In this document: positions 1 through 9,910 of the stretch, one piece after another
Numbering within the stretch: the first letter of the stretch is position 1
Layout of the letters: each line of letters opens with the position of its first letter
Source: Entophlyctis helioformis
Taxonomy: Eukaryota > Chytridiomycota > Chytridiomycetes > Chytridiales > Chytriomycetaceae
DNA length: 64,000 bases
Direction of reading: 5' to 3'
Assembly: GCA_025526915.1 (NCBI GenBank)
Contig: JAHLKH010000009.1
Coordinates: forward strand, 186,001-250,000
Notes under the pieces: model-generated
What the model was told of the DNA's origin: nothing
Seen by the model: only the letters and a program-made list of their open reading frames with translations
Databases searched by the model: none
Position numbers and translations under genes: made by a program

Positions 1-1002
1 GATGGAGTAGAAAGGTCGCTGCGTGAACACAAACAGCTCATTGTCCTGTCCAGCGTGCCGTGTCTGCAATCAGCAACGAGCCACACTGGTCTGTGCCAGC
101 CGATCGGTGTGGCTGCCATCGGCCAGCCACAGCATACCTGGCATGTCTGCAGCAGCGACGGCGATCCGTCCAGTCCCTCCAGCAGCGCATCGCGCTCAAA
201 CACATTGAACGGCACCTGAACGCTCGAAAAGTTGCTGGACTTGACCGTCTGCAACACCGTTGCCAGGTCAAGGTACTCGGGCGACGACGACAAGTGCATC
301 GCGTTGCTTGCAATGCCAAAGCTCCCCACACGGCCACGCTCGACCTCCTTATCCAGATGCTGGCATGCCTTGCCGATCATGTCGTACACTTGCTGCCTGC
401 CGACCCGCGATCCTCGTGCATGCAGCAGCCGCTCGGGACTGTTGATCATGAACACGTCGATGGTCGACAGTCCCAGCCGCTCGAGCGACCCGCTGATCTC
501 GCGCTCGAGGAACTCGGGCGAGATGCAGTGGCCGAGCTTGTCGGTGATCTGGTGGTAGCCCGGCGGGGGCGACGCAGGCGGGCCGCCCATGACAAAGCCA
601 GCCTTGGTCAGGACGACGACGTCGGCGCGGGTGAGCACAGACGACGCGATGGCGTCGCGGATGGTGTCGCCAATGAGCAGCTCGGACAGGCCGCCGCCAA
701 AGTGTGCGCTGGTGTCGACGACGTTGATGCCCGACCGGAAGGCGGCCAGGAGAGCGTCCTTGTGCGAGGGCGACTCGGGGCGGATGCGGTAGCCGCCAAA
801 GCCGAGACGGGACACTGCAAGGCCTGTCGTGCGAGTGGAGTGAGCAGCATGCGCAGGCACGGGCAGCCGACGCAGACGGTCTTGCCTGTGCGGGGCATGA
901 ACGCCGAAGGCAGCGCAGGGAAGCGCTCCTGGAAGCGGCGGGTCGATGCAGCAGACGCAGCACCGGATACGACTGCGCTGCTGTTGTTGTTGGTGGTGGT
1001 GG

Positions 1003-1033
<31 letters not shown>

Positions 1034-1144
1034 GGTGGATGTGGTCAGCAGCCGCCGTGCTGCCATCTTGAGTGTGTTCGCCATGCTCGCTCGTGCTCGT
1101 GACGATCTGGAGAACACGGCGCGACGGATTGTGCACGGCGCCAT
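1..1144 (-). CDS. Aldo-keto reductase, copy 1 (5' part; 3' end outside window)
   Basis: Predicted NAD(P)H-dependent oxidoreductase of the aldo-keto reductase (TIM-barrel) superfamily, closest in feel to L-galactose/D-arabinose dehydrogenases. Residues TTGLAVSRLGFGGYRI, then NVVDTSAHFGGG and VVVLTKAGFVMGG, are the usual first strands with the catalytic Asp region. The likely start is ATG at 1144, giving an Arg/Ser/Ala-rich N terminus typical of a mitochondrial presequence. Exon 1 runs 1144-138, an intron 137-46 (GT...AG), and exon 2 45-1 continues off the window. It is nearly identical to the complete copy at 52557-54509; homology stops within a few bases of the start codon. The presequence and the barrel lie in different frames in both copies, so either a very short intron or an old frameshift lies near 900-960. 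A GGT/CAC microsatellite in the presequence region is longer here than in copy 2. Substrate is unknown. Confidence 0.75.
985..1037. repeat. GGT trinucleotide microsatellite in the AKR leader
   Basis: An uninterrupted run of GGT units (CAC on the coding minus strand) followed by GCT/GGT units, encoding Thr/Asn-rich leader residues. The duplicate locus at about 54375-54408 has a much shorter and differently composed tract, so repeat length is the main difference between the copies. Confidence 0.85.
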
Positions 1145-1268
1145 CCGGAAAATGATTGCCGCCGGCGTTTCCATCTCAAACAACAACCACAACGACAACG
1201 GCATGTCGTTTGCAACCCCCAACACAGCAGCACCAGCAGCTCAACAAGCAGCAGGGTGCACCAGCCAG

Positions 1269-2490
1269 ATGCGCAGCCAGAAGCACAGCATGCAGCTGCC
1301 CGCCAGACTCGCCTTCCTTGGTGCACTTCTTGTTGCCCTCATCGCCTGCCTGGCCCCACAAGGTGTGTTGCGTTGTTGTTGTGCCGTCCAAGCCGTTGCC
1401 GACAGCACAGCACAGCACAGCATAGCACAGCGCACAGCCGACACAACGGCCGCTTGCCAATGGCTGGCTGGCTGGCCGGCACTGCCCAGTGCAGTGCAGT
1501 CTAGTGCAGTGCACAGCCCTGTCTGCGTCTGCGCACACTGCAGACGACACCGTCCTGCATATGCTCAGCACACCAAGTGCAAGCTGCTCCCTGTGCACAA
1601 CCGCCAGCTCGCCCTTGCTTCTCTCTCGGTCGGCTGACACTCTTGCTCGTGATGCTGTGGCGTTTTCTCTTGATGCAGGTGCCGTTGCCCAGGTGTCGCC
1701 CGTCGTCATCACACCACCAGAGCCTCTGGCCGATCCCTCGTCGCCCGTCGTCTCCGGAACACCGTCTGTCCGCATCGTTGTCGGCGGCATCTCCTTCTCC
1801 TGTGCCCTCAAGCCGTACGTGTCGTCAGTCCCGCTGTCTGCCGGTCGTCTCGCGAACGCCACAATGTCGCCCGGCGGCTGTCCCAGCACACTCTACTATG
1901 GCCGCGAGATGCTCAACATCACGTTCACGTACATGGCGTCAAACAACACCTTTATCAACCGTGCGATCCTCTCTGCCCGCCGTGTGCAGATGCCCACCTC
2001 CGCAAACATCTCGATGACGCTCTCGACACAGCCCATCGCCCTCTCGGCCTCGTACAACTTCTCGGTTGTGTACGATCCTGTTCTTACGCGTCTGCCTGTC
2101 GCCGAGGTCAATGCGGCCGGCCCGGCTGGCTTCCCTCTCGCTCTGTTCCTCACCATCCAGGAGCAGGCCATCAACGGCACAGACCCCAGCGGCGCCACCA
2201 CGTCCATCAGTGCCGCGCAGTCGTTCCGTGCGCTTCTGCTCAACGTTGCCAACGCCACTCTGGCAAATGAGTCGTCTACCCCAATGACTACTCTGTCATC
2301 AACGGCCACGGCGACGTCGACGGGATCAGCCACGTCTTCTATGGCTCCGCGTACGATCGTCATCCCAGCCGGTACTCCGACCGATAAGGCCAACACCGCT
2401 GTTCGTGCTCATGTGACGGGCGGCAACTTTGTGCTCACTTTCCTGGTCATTGCCGGCTCTGCGGTTGCCACCTCTCTCCTCTTTGTTTAG
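1269..2490 (+). CDS. Secreted, probably GPI-anchored cell-surface protein
   Basis: Exon 1 (1269-1362) encodes a signal peptide with a Leu/Ala/Val-rich core. An intron (1363-1678, GT...AG) follows, and exon 2 (1679-2490) completes about 301 residues in one frame. The mature part has many N-x-S/T sequons, two or more cysteines and a beta-rich region, then a Ser/Thr-rich stalk. It ends in a hydrophobic tail (FVLTFLVIAGSAVATSLLFV) with no charged cytosolic tail, the arrangement of fungal GPI-anchored wall proteins. No enzyme motif was seen. The gene lies just beyond the AKR copy-1 duplication boundary and is transcribed away from it. The intron holds CACAG-type tandem repeats near 1406-1440. Function is unknown; a Kre9/KNH-type relationship is only a guess. 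Confidence 0.7.
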
Positions 2491-2595
2491 TAGGCCAGGC
2501 TGTTCTTTTATGTTTTTCTCAACCCTCAATACATAGATCTTTCGCCATGTCCTGTTGAGACCCAAGCTGGTGGCTTTATAAGGAGATGAAGTTGA

Positions 2596-4441
2596 TCATT
2601 GCGAATCGCGGCGGTACGTTGGAATCGACTGAAGCGGCACCATGTCCGTGCTGTCAACCACAAACACAGTCGAGTCAGAGGCAGTTCCAGAGCTGCCGCT
2701 CATGCCGGCTGGCAACGCTGTGCTTGGCCTAACCACAGTGTCATCCATGTCGTCCAACTGACGCCAAGCACCACCGCCGTCTTGCTGGTTCGCGCGTGTA
2801 AGACCCGGAAGACCTTGCTTTCCGCTCGTCGTGTCGCTGCTTGTGCCTTGCTGTCCGCGAAGCACAACTACAACACGGCGCGCAAAGGTCGACACTTTCT
2901 TGGATGCTGTCGATGAAGGATAACGGTCGCCTCCAGCATCATCGTCGTCCTCGGGCTCCGCGTTGCGCATGCGCAGATACACAAACAACGCCACACCAAG
3001 GAGGAGCATCATGAACGAGCCGACCGTGCCGCCAATGATGGCTGCGACAGTCGAGTTGGGAAGACCCGATCCGCTGGTGTTCTTGGCAAAGTCCTCGCGC
3101 GGTTTCATGCCGCCAGATGGCGCATTGGCATCTGCAGCACGGCAGTCAGTCACATGAGTGTGCAAGGTCGCTTGTGCTGTGGTTAGCGTACCTGGACAGG
3201 GCGACATGCGCGTCACACCACACGCTTGGTTGACCGTCGTGATGTTGCGGTAGCAGACCGTTGTAGGCAGCGCACAGCTGGACAGACTCAGGCCGACCGT
3301 CTCTGGCGCGATTCCCGTCAAGGAGTTGCCGACCAGGTTGAGACTCTGCAGCGTGGCCATGGTGGAAATGGACGGCGGGATTGAGCCCGTGAGGATATTG
3401 TTGCTGAGGTCAAGCACGGTGAGGCGCATGGCCGTCAAAGCGGGAGGGATATCACCGCGAATGTAGTTGTTGCTCAGGTTTCTACACAGAGCAGCGTCAG
3501 AGACAGAGAGCAATGAATGGCATGTGGATAGGCAAGGCTTCCTTACACGGCGGTCAGCGACTGAAGAGCCGAAATCTCGGGTGCAATGATATCATTGATG
3601 TAGTTGTATCGCAGCGTAGCGACCGGAGAAATGGCGTCTGCAGAGACATTTTCGACCACGGGATGGTCAGTGTACCCATGTTGCAGCCGGTGATCGATCT
3701 GTAGAGTCAAGGTGAGTGATGTGCATGTGCATGAGTGGCAAGGGTGTGCAGCGGGTGCTTACAGCGATGTAATAAATGGAAACGAAGCCAGGTTTGGCCA
3801 TGCGAGGGCCTGGCATCCTGTTCCAGCCGTCTGAGATATTTGGCTGTGATCGTGTTGTGGATTCATGCATCGTGACGCGCCGTTCAAAGTGTGGCACCAC
3901 TCAAGTCAGTCGGTGCCGCGTGTGGCAAGGATGAATGGCCGCCGGGCAACGCACAGACAGACAAGCCTTTCGTCGCTTACATGGCAGATATGTACGGCTG
4001 GCCGCCGGACGACAGTCGACAGCCCACAAAGGCGCCGTTGCCGTCCACCTCGCCCGTCAAAGGATACAATCCAGCATCAGTCGGACCTGCTGCACCGTAG
4101 CAGCAGTTGCCCGTCACAGGCGGCATCTGCCTCTTGGCCAGCTGGCTGCTCGATAGACCGGCGGCAAGAGAGTTTGAGCTGATGGTTGCAGTGGTGTTTG
4201 GGCCTGCGCCGGCTGGCACGGACGAGGGAAGCGGGGGCGCAGGTGGTGTTGGCGGTGCTGGTGCCGACGGCGTGTATGAGACGTTGAGCGCCGACAGAAG
4301 AGCTGTTATGGCTGCACATTGGGTGTCAAGGGATGGTGGCGGCTGCGACGGCGAAGGGTTGGCCATGGGTGATGCGGACGTAGCGATAAGGCTGCTCGAT
4401 GATATACAAGAGCAGAGGGGGAAGCTCGCCCTTTTAAGCAT
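2596..4441 (-). CDS. Leucine-rich-repeat single-pass membrane protein
   Basis: Receptor-like surface protein. The start at 4441 gives a hydrophobic, Cys-containing signal region, then a Pro/Ala-rich linker and a Cys-bearing N-terminal segment. Exons 3698-3547 and 3481-2596 encode plant-type LRRs (LSNNYIRGDIPPAL, LDLSNNILTGSIPPSI, LNLVGNSLTGIAP). A paired-Cys cap follows, then a TM helix (VAAIIGGTVGSFMMLLLGVALFVYL) and a cytosolic tail of about 120 residues with an acidic DDDD patch and no kinase domain. Introns 3482-3546 and 3699-3772 are clear. The junction between the first exon (ending near 3979) and the exon starting around 3900 does not join in frame, so this part of the model is uncertain. 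LRR-TM proteins without kinases usually serve in recognition or adhesion; the ligand is unknown. Confidence 0.75.
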
Positions 4442-4679
4442 GCACGGGTCAAGCTCAGTGTCCTGCTGAGGACGCGTCGGAGTTGGGGGCGGAGTCTCAA
4501 GGGCCATAAGGGCCGGCTTGGTTGATGATTTCAACACTGTCGAGCAGATAAAGCACGACTGCTTTTATGACTCTGTTACAGCTGAATGAGATGCACTCTG
4601 GCATCACCACGAATGGGTTGATCGATGTACATGGTTTACTGTCCAACAAGGCGTGGCACGCATACATGGCACAGGGCAT

Positions 4680-6463
4680 TCAAGCAAAGTCGACAGTGAC
4701 CTTGCCAGACGATGCAGAAAGGTCCATCATGGTTGTGCTCGTGTTCTCGTTGTACTCGCCAATGGCAGACTCGATGGTGGGGCCGCTGCTGACAGCGATG
4801 CCGGCCCTGAGCACACTGCACGAGCCGCTGAGCGAGTCGGCCTTGACCATGCCGTTGTATCCAGACGCGACCTTGGCCGCGATGTTGCCCGATGTTGTCG
4901 TGACTGTGGTTGTGGATCCGACGAGTGGCGCAAGACGAAGCTCGGCATCGCCACTGCTGGATCTTGACTTCAATGACCTGTAGTGGCTGACAGAGACGCC
5001 TCGAATGTCGCCTGATGTCGTGCGGATGCTGGCAGCACGCTCGCCCGCAGTCTCCTCAACGCCGACAAAGCTGATCTGTGCAGCCACGTGCCAGACGAAC
5101 GCTCAATGTCCACACGGTCGACTGCATTAATGCCTGAAAGCCTGCAGTCGCCAGACGAGAGCTGCTGGTGAACGATCGTGCCCACACGGTCGCCGTCTCC
5201 ACATCGCCCGAGGTGGACAGCAGTGTGACATTGCCGCGCGACGTGACATCGTTCAGCCGGATGTCGCCAGACGACGTCTTCACGTCAATGTCGTCGCCAG
5301 CCACGAGGTCGCCAGCACGGATGGTTCCAGACGAGGTGTGCATGTTGAACTTGTCATGTGCCTCGACCTTCTTGGTGGTGATGCTGCCCGATGTCGTGTT
5401 GAACGTCACAGAGTCGCAAGACACCGTGTCGAGCTTGATGTTGCCCGACGATGTGTGGACAGACAGCGAGCCAGCCAGGATGATGTCGCGAGACTCGACG
5501 TCGCCCGAAGCACACTCGATCTTGACGACGGCCGCGCCGCCCACAGGACCCATCAGCGTCAGGTCGCCAGACGACGAGCGGAACGACACAAGCGTGGCGT
5601 GGACGCCGTTGATCTGGGCATCGCCCGAGGACCGCTGGATGACGACGCCACGATCACCGCCGGCCGTGATGTTGCCGCACTTGATGTCGCCCGACGTGCC
5701 CATGAACGTGACGCTCTCGGCAGCATTCAGGTCGCCCAAGCAGACGTCCTCGGAAGTGCCCGTGACCTTGAACGAGCGGGTGGACAGCGAGCCAGCCATG
5801 AAGTTGTACTTTGTAGATCTGTACTCGGTGCTGGTGCCTGACAGCGAGACCTTGATGCTGGCCGTCTTGGGGGTGGATGTGAACGCCACGTCGACATCGC
5901 CAAAGGGGTGCAAGAAGTCGTCCTTGATGTCGAACTTGGTCCTTTGGGATCCAGACAGGACGAGGTTGAGGCCCGACTGGCAGGCGTCGGGGATCTCGAC
6001 CGTGACGGTGACGTTGACGCTGGGGGTCGACTGGCCGATGCCGAAGAGGGAGCCAAAGAACGAGGACGACGACGACGGTGCGCTGGTGAGAGCGGTGCGC
6101 AGGCTGAACGACGCAGTGCCGTCTGCAAACGAGTCTGTTGGCGTGGCCGTGAACGACGCTGTGGCCGACTTGACCGAGGCCGAGTATGTCAGACGCACAC
6201 ACGGCTTGGCCATGTCCGAGGCAGGCGCTCTGACAAGGGCGACGGTTGTGGTCTGCAGGCGTGCACATGCGATGGATCTGGTGTCAGTCGGCCAGACAGA
6301 GCGTGGCTGGCACGCAGGCAGAAGCAGTGGCACTCACAGCATCGTCGACAAGGTCCAGGTGGAGCGACGACGGAGCGAACCAGACAAACGACTGCTGCTG
6401 CTGCTGCTCAGAGCGCGAGCCAGAAGCGGTGGGAGCGGGAACGTCACTGGCGGCCTTTGACAT
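4680..6463 (-). CDS. DUF4097-like beta-strand repeat protein
   Basis: The N-terminal exon (6463-6338) has a polyQ stretch; an intron 6337-6253 follows; the rest is one long exon down to 4680. From about residue 170 the protein is a ladder of roughly 18-25-residue units with a recurring T/S-S-G-D-I/V motif (GTSGDIKCGNI, RSSSGDLTLMGPV, KTSSGDIRLNDV). This matches the right-handed beta-helix seen in DUF4097/putative adhesin families. No signal peptide or TM segment was found at this start. Between 5187 and 5076 the repeat continues but in two other frames: either two single-base losses, or a 112-bp GT...AG intron that rejoins the frame exactly (see finding). A TATA-like TATAAA sits at 6525-6520. 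The gene's role is unknown. Confidence 0.75.
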
Positions 6464-7119
6464 TGCTGCTGCTGGTTGCTGCTGGTTGCGTGAGCAAGAG
6501 AGCGGTGCACCGTTGTCGCTTTATATGTGCACACGGCGGCCAATCAGCAGACTCGATGGCGTGGCAGTGACGTGGCAGCAACGTGGCACAACAGCCTCGA
6601 TGATGGAGCCAAGCGCTGAATGCAGGACGATAACTGGTGGGTTGCGCCTTGCGAGAGACAGGACACTTGTATGCCACTCATCTGCCATTCATTGGTGCGA
6701 TACGAGATGCGACATCAGCGTCAAGACAGGTTGTGCAGTGAAATCGCCTGTTTGAGTAGACAAAGTATATGTAGCATTTGGGGTATTCTGTGAATGTAGC
6801 GGGCCAAGTCTGTGCAGTCGGTCAGATACGCTTCATTACACACATGTGGTAGCATTCAAGGCCGAACCTGTGCAGTCGGTCAGATACGCTTAGAGCCGAC
6901 TGCACGCAGGGCAAGGCACACTTTAAGTACGCGGCCTAACACACTCGACATGAGGCAACAGCCCAAAACAACTTGTGGCGTCTAGGCGCGCCCCAACTGT
7001 GGGTTGCGCCCCTCGGCCGAATGGCCGAGTCTCATGTCCAATCCTGAGACATCGAGAGGCGCATCCCCCTGGAGGCGATCCACCGAGCTAGGCGGCTGAG
7101 CCCGTAACATGAACAAGAA
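6464..7119. other. Intergenic region with a direct repeat and a hairpin
   Basis: No supported coding region. It contains a direct repeat of about 23 bp (TGTGCAGTCGGTCAGATACG plus CTT) at about 6813-6835 and 6869-6891. A perfect 7-bp stem, CTCGGCC-gaat-GGCCGAG, lies at 7012-7029. The last 100 bp precede the tRNA gene. Confidence 0.6.
6520..6525 (-). promoter_or_regulatory. TATA box of the DUF4097-like gene
   Basis: TATAAA on the minus strand, 57 bp upstream of the ATG at 6463. Called from sequence and position only. Confidence 0.45.
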
Positions 7120-7201
7120 GTCAAGATGGCCGAGTGGTTAAGGCGCTGCACTCGAAATGCAGTCTCCTCTGGAGGCGTAGGTTCAAATCCTGCTCTTGAC
7201 G
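7120..7201 (+). tRNA. tRNA-Ser(CGA)
   Basis: A full cloverleaf can be drawn. The acceptor stem is GTCAAGA/TCTTGAC with discriminator G. The D arm lies in GGCCGAGTGGTTAAGGC (A box) and the anticodon stem is CTGCA/TGCAG with loop CTCGAAA, anticodon CGA, reading UCG. A long class-II variable arm follows, and the T arm is GTAGG-TTCAAAT-CCTGC (B box). The long variable arm and discriminator G fit serine. There is no intron. A T run follows at 7206-7210. Confidence 0.95.
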
Positions 7202-7205
7202 CTTC

Positions 7206-7210
7206 TTTTT
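7206..7210 (+). terminator. RNA polymerase III terminator of tRNA-Ser
   Basis: Five consecutive T residues begin 5 bp after the tRNA 3' end, as expected for Pol III termination. Confidence 0.75.
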
Positions 7211-7474
7211 GCCTTGCTGCCATTTTGCCCGCCACAAGCCTGATGTCGCATGTCTGGTGCATTGCGCCTTGCTTTTTGCGTCTCTCTGCGTCTCTCCAGG
7301 TCTCTCTCCGGTCTCTTGGGTCGCAGCATGGTCGATCAGCAGAAACCAGAACAAGTGGATGCGTTTGTGGGGATATACTGCGTCAAGAGACGCTCTTCAT
7401 TTCACGGTCGGATCTCGGATGGACTTGCTGACGGATGGACGGATGGATGGATGGACAGGAGTGGGACACGCTGC

Positions 7475-8096
7475 TTACTTGATGTACGTTTCCCGCACGC
7501 CAGTCTCGAACTGCATGTGTGGTGGCGGACATTCGGTCCAACCAGCCGATCCGTGCCGTGTCAGTCGGATGCGATGGCAGGATGGGCAACAAAGCGTGGA
7601 TGCATCCTACCTTCTGGTTGACAGAGTACAGCTTGAGGTTCTGGTCCTGGGGAACCGAGAGCCACGGGTAGGGGTTGGTGCGCTTGTTGTACAGAGCAAA
7701 CGTGGGGTCGGTGCGCAGGTTGCGCTGGAGAAGCAAGCGGACAGGACACGGACGGGATGGCAAGGGTCAGTCGGATGGTCGTGTGACGGACAAATGAGCA
7801 GATCCAGGCAGGCAGCCAGGCAGGCAGCCAGCAGATCTGGACAACAGGAGAGAGCAGCAAGCAGAGAAGAGTGGACTCACGACAATGAGGAGGGCACCAC
7901 CGCCGACACCGAGGACGACGCCGCTGGCAAGGATGGTCAGGTACGGCTTTTTGACGTGAGCGAAGAAACTGGAGCGAGCGAGCGGGACAGCAGCGAGTGC
8001 GTGTGAGTGAGTGAGTGCCACACACGCGGCAGGCGTGCGCGACAGCGAGCAGCAGCCTCACACGAGCCTGCAGGCAGAGCAGTGGACGCACCCCAT
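7475..8096 (-). CDS. NDUFA4/B12D-family mitochondrial protein, paralogue A
   Basis: Four exons (8096-8092, 7968-7881, 7724-7611, 7510-7475) join in frame to an 80-residue protein, the usual length for NDUFA4-type subunits. It has one TM helix (LTILASGVVLGVGGGALLIV), then RNLRTDPTFALYNKRTNPYP with a W-L-S-V-P-Q-D stretch and LKLYSVNQK. This aligns with the NDUFA4 segment R-N-x-P-x-P-W...Y-K-F-Y-S-V-N. NDUFA4 is an inner-membrane subunit associated with cytochrome c oxidase. The first exon contributes only 5 coding bases (ATGGG), a layout shared with paralogue B at 9314-9771, so the pair arose by duplication. Whether it belongs to complex IV here is inferred from the family. Confidence 0.85.
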
Positions 8097-8490
8097 ATTG
8101 ACAGAGACGAGATGAGGATGCAGAGGGCGAGTTGTTGGCTGGGAGGGAAAGGACAGGTGCAAAGACAAGCGACTGTTGGCTGGCTTGAGCAGGAGGAGCG
8201 TGCGCAGCGTGTTCCTTTTGAGCTCCGACACGCAGCGCAACGAAAAGCTTGTTGGGGTGGTGCCACACGGTGTGCTGCTCACGTGCCGTGGTGGCCTTGC
8301 ATGAATTTTGGCTTTGAGCACTCGAAGAGGTCGCCTCATGGTGGTTGCCTCAGGGTCGCCTGAGGGTCGCCTCCTGTGGCACATCGCAAGGCAGTGATCG
8401 CGAGGGGTCGCAACGACGCAGAGGACGCACCAAAGGGAGGCCGTGCCACACACACACAGCCCTCCTTTATTGCGGTCGCTGGCAAACGTG

Positions 8491-9086
8491 CTAGAAGCGC
8501 GAGTCGTACACGGACAGGATCTGGATGGAGAACGTGGGCGAGTCGAGCATGCTCATGGGTCCCTTGTTCTTGAGCTGCATCCAAGGGATCGTGGCGCACG
8601 CAGACGCCGTTGCAGCGTTGCATTCGATGGGCAGGTCAGTCGAAGGGCAATCAAGGCACGCTGCTGACTACACACACTGACCTTGGCGTGCAGCAGTGTG
8701 TGCTGGATGACGCCAATGCGCAGGTCCATCTGCTTGATCTCCGTCTTGAGTCTTGCGAGTCCTTGCTTGATCGCAACCAGCGGCTTCGAGTCTGTCATGC
8801 CGCTGCCAAGATCATCCATGCGAGACTGCAATGCATACAGTCAGCAACAACGCTCGGCCTTCATACGCCAACGCACACAAGTCAGGCCACTCACTTTGAG
8901 ACTGTCTAGCTCTTCAGAGATGCGAGAGAGATCTTCGGTGAGCTCAGTGGCATGTTCTGTCCGCTTTTGAAGCTCGTTGGCTCGATACGAAAGCGGATCG
9001 AGATGCACAGATCCATCGCAGATGGGATTGCGCGTCCCTTGCGAGCTGGTTCGCGGTGGTGATGCTGGGTCCAACATCACCAGCAT
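8491..9086 (-). CDS. Short IFT57-like protein (C-terminal coiled coil only)
   Basis: Exons 9086-8895, 8825-8682 and 8574-8491 (introns of 69 and 107 bp) give 139 residues. Residues about 30-130 match the C-terminal coiled coil of IFT57/Hippi, an IFT-B subunit of flagellar transport. Telling stretches are ELTEDLSRISEELDSLKSRM, GSGMTDSKPLVAIKQGLARL and MDLRIGVIQHTLLHAKLKNK. Animal IFT57 is about 430 residues with an N-terminal calponin-homology-like domain. That domain is absent: an in-frame TAA lies just upstream of the start codon region, with no Met between. Either this is a separately encoded C-terminal half, a truncated paralogue, or a gene with distant 5' exons. It lies between two NDUFA4-like paralogues and shares a 227-bp divergent promoter with paralogue B. 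Confidence 0.8.
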
Positions 9087-9203
9087 CCGCTTCTGCGGGC
9101 TTGGGACAGGAACAGCAGCGTAGGATGTGGGGGTGGGAGCGGATTAATGCGATTGCTTTTCGCCCGGCAACGTGTGCATGAATGTTGGGTAAGTGGCTTC
9201 GTC

Positions 9204-9209
9204 TATAAA
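9204..9209 (+). promoter_or_regulatory. TATA box of NDUFA4-like paralogue B
   Basis: TATAAA 105 bp upstream of the ATG at 9314, in the short divergent space shared with the IFT57-like gene. Confidence 0.5.
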
Positions 9210-9313
9210 TCAGACGCTTCCCGCCACCTTGTCGACGGGCATCTTCTCCTCACCCGGAAGTAACCTAGCACTGCACTTCACTCTCCTATCCGCACCCAGT
9301 CTGTTCCGACAGC

Positions 9314-9771
9314 ATGCCGTACGTCTGCATTTTGGCTTTCTTGCTCCATTGCTGCCACTGCTGCTGTTGATGCTGTTGCTGAAAAACACTTGCCTATCCT
9401 TTTATGCATGCCGTCCGCTCAATGCTGCAGTCTCTTTGCGTACATCAAGAGCCGCCCTAACTACGCTATCCTCGCAGCGTCCGTGTCCGTCGGTGTCGCC
9501 TATGGCGGCTTCCTCATCACGGTAAGCGCTGCCGTCCAGTTTCCAATCGAGGCACTCCAAAGGCTGCGCCTTCTAACACGCGCCTCTGTCTTTCCTCTCT
9601 GCTTCTGCCGCACAGCGCAACGCGCTGAATGACCCGTTCCTGGTCGTGAACCACAAGCATGAGAACCCCTACCCATGGCTCTCCGTGCCGCAAGACCGCA
9701 ACCTGAAGCTGTACGCCGTGAACCGCAAGTTCGAAAAGGGCGGCATCAAGGAGACTTATCTCGACAAGTGA
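9314..9771 (+). CDS. NDUFA4/B12D-family mitochondrial protein, paralogue B
   Basis: Exons 9314-9318, 9431-9521 and 9616-9771 join in frame to 83 residues. A single TM helix (YAILAASVSVGVAYGGFLIT) precedes RNALNDPFLVVNHKHENPYP with W-L-S-V-P-Q-D and LKLYAVNRKFEK, the NDUFA4/B12D signature. Compared with paralogue A, the 5-base first coding exon and the intron after the TM helix are conserved, but A has an extra intron before its last 12 residues. Expected location is the mitochondrial inner membrane next to cytochrome c oxidase; this is from the family, not proven here. Two such genes in 2.3 kb suggest isoforms, possibly stage-specific. Confidence 0.87.
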
Positions 9772-9910
9772 ACGCATCGCTTCAGTGCCTCTGTCCCTGA
9801 TCGTCCACTCCATCCAAACACCATATCCCTAAAATGCCCAATGAAGCAAGCGAGTCCGGTTCCTGAAAACTGTTTTATAGAGTGGCTTTATTCCAACTAC
9901 CAGCATTCCG

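Noticed and set aside
60..1637. A 525-codon plus-strand open frame across the AKR copy 1 and the next gene's first exon
   Set aside because: It is the antisense shadow of the AKR exon plus a microsatellite; the minus strand encodes the clear AKR barrel.
5168..6460. 430-codon plus-strand frame opposite the DUF4097-like gene
   Set aside because: It mirrors the SSGD repeat of the minus strand; GC-rich repetitive codons keep the opposite frame open. No independent protein features.
6990..7060. A second structured RNA gene before tRNA-Ser
   Set aside because: There is a hairpin, but no tRNA-like A/B boxes in order, no 5S or snRNA signature and no T run directly after it.
7383..7763. Continuous minus-strand frame through paralogue A of the NDUFA4-like pair
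   Set aside because: The frame reads through an intron by chance; the spliced product matches its paralogue at the correct length.
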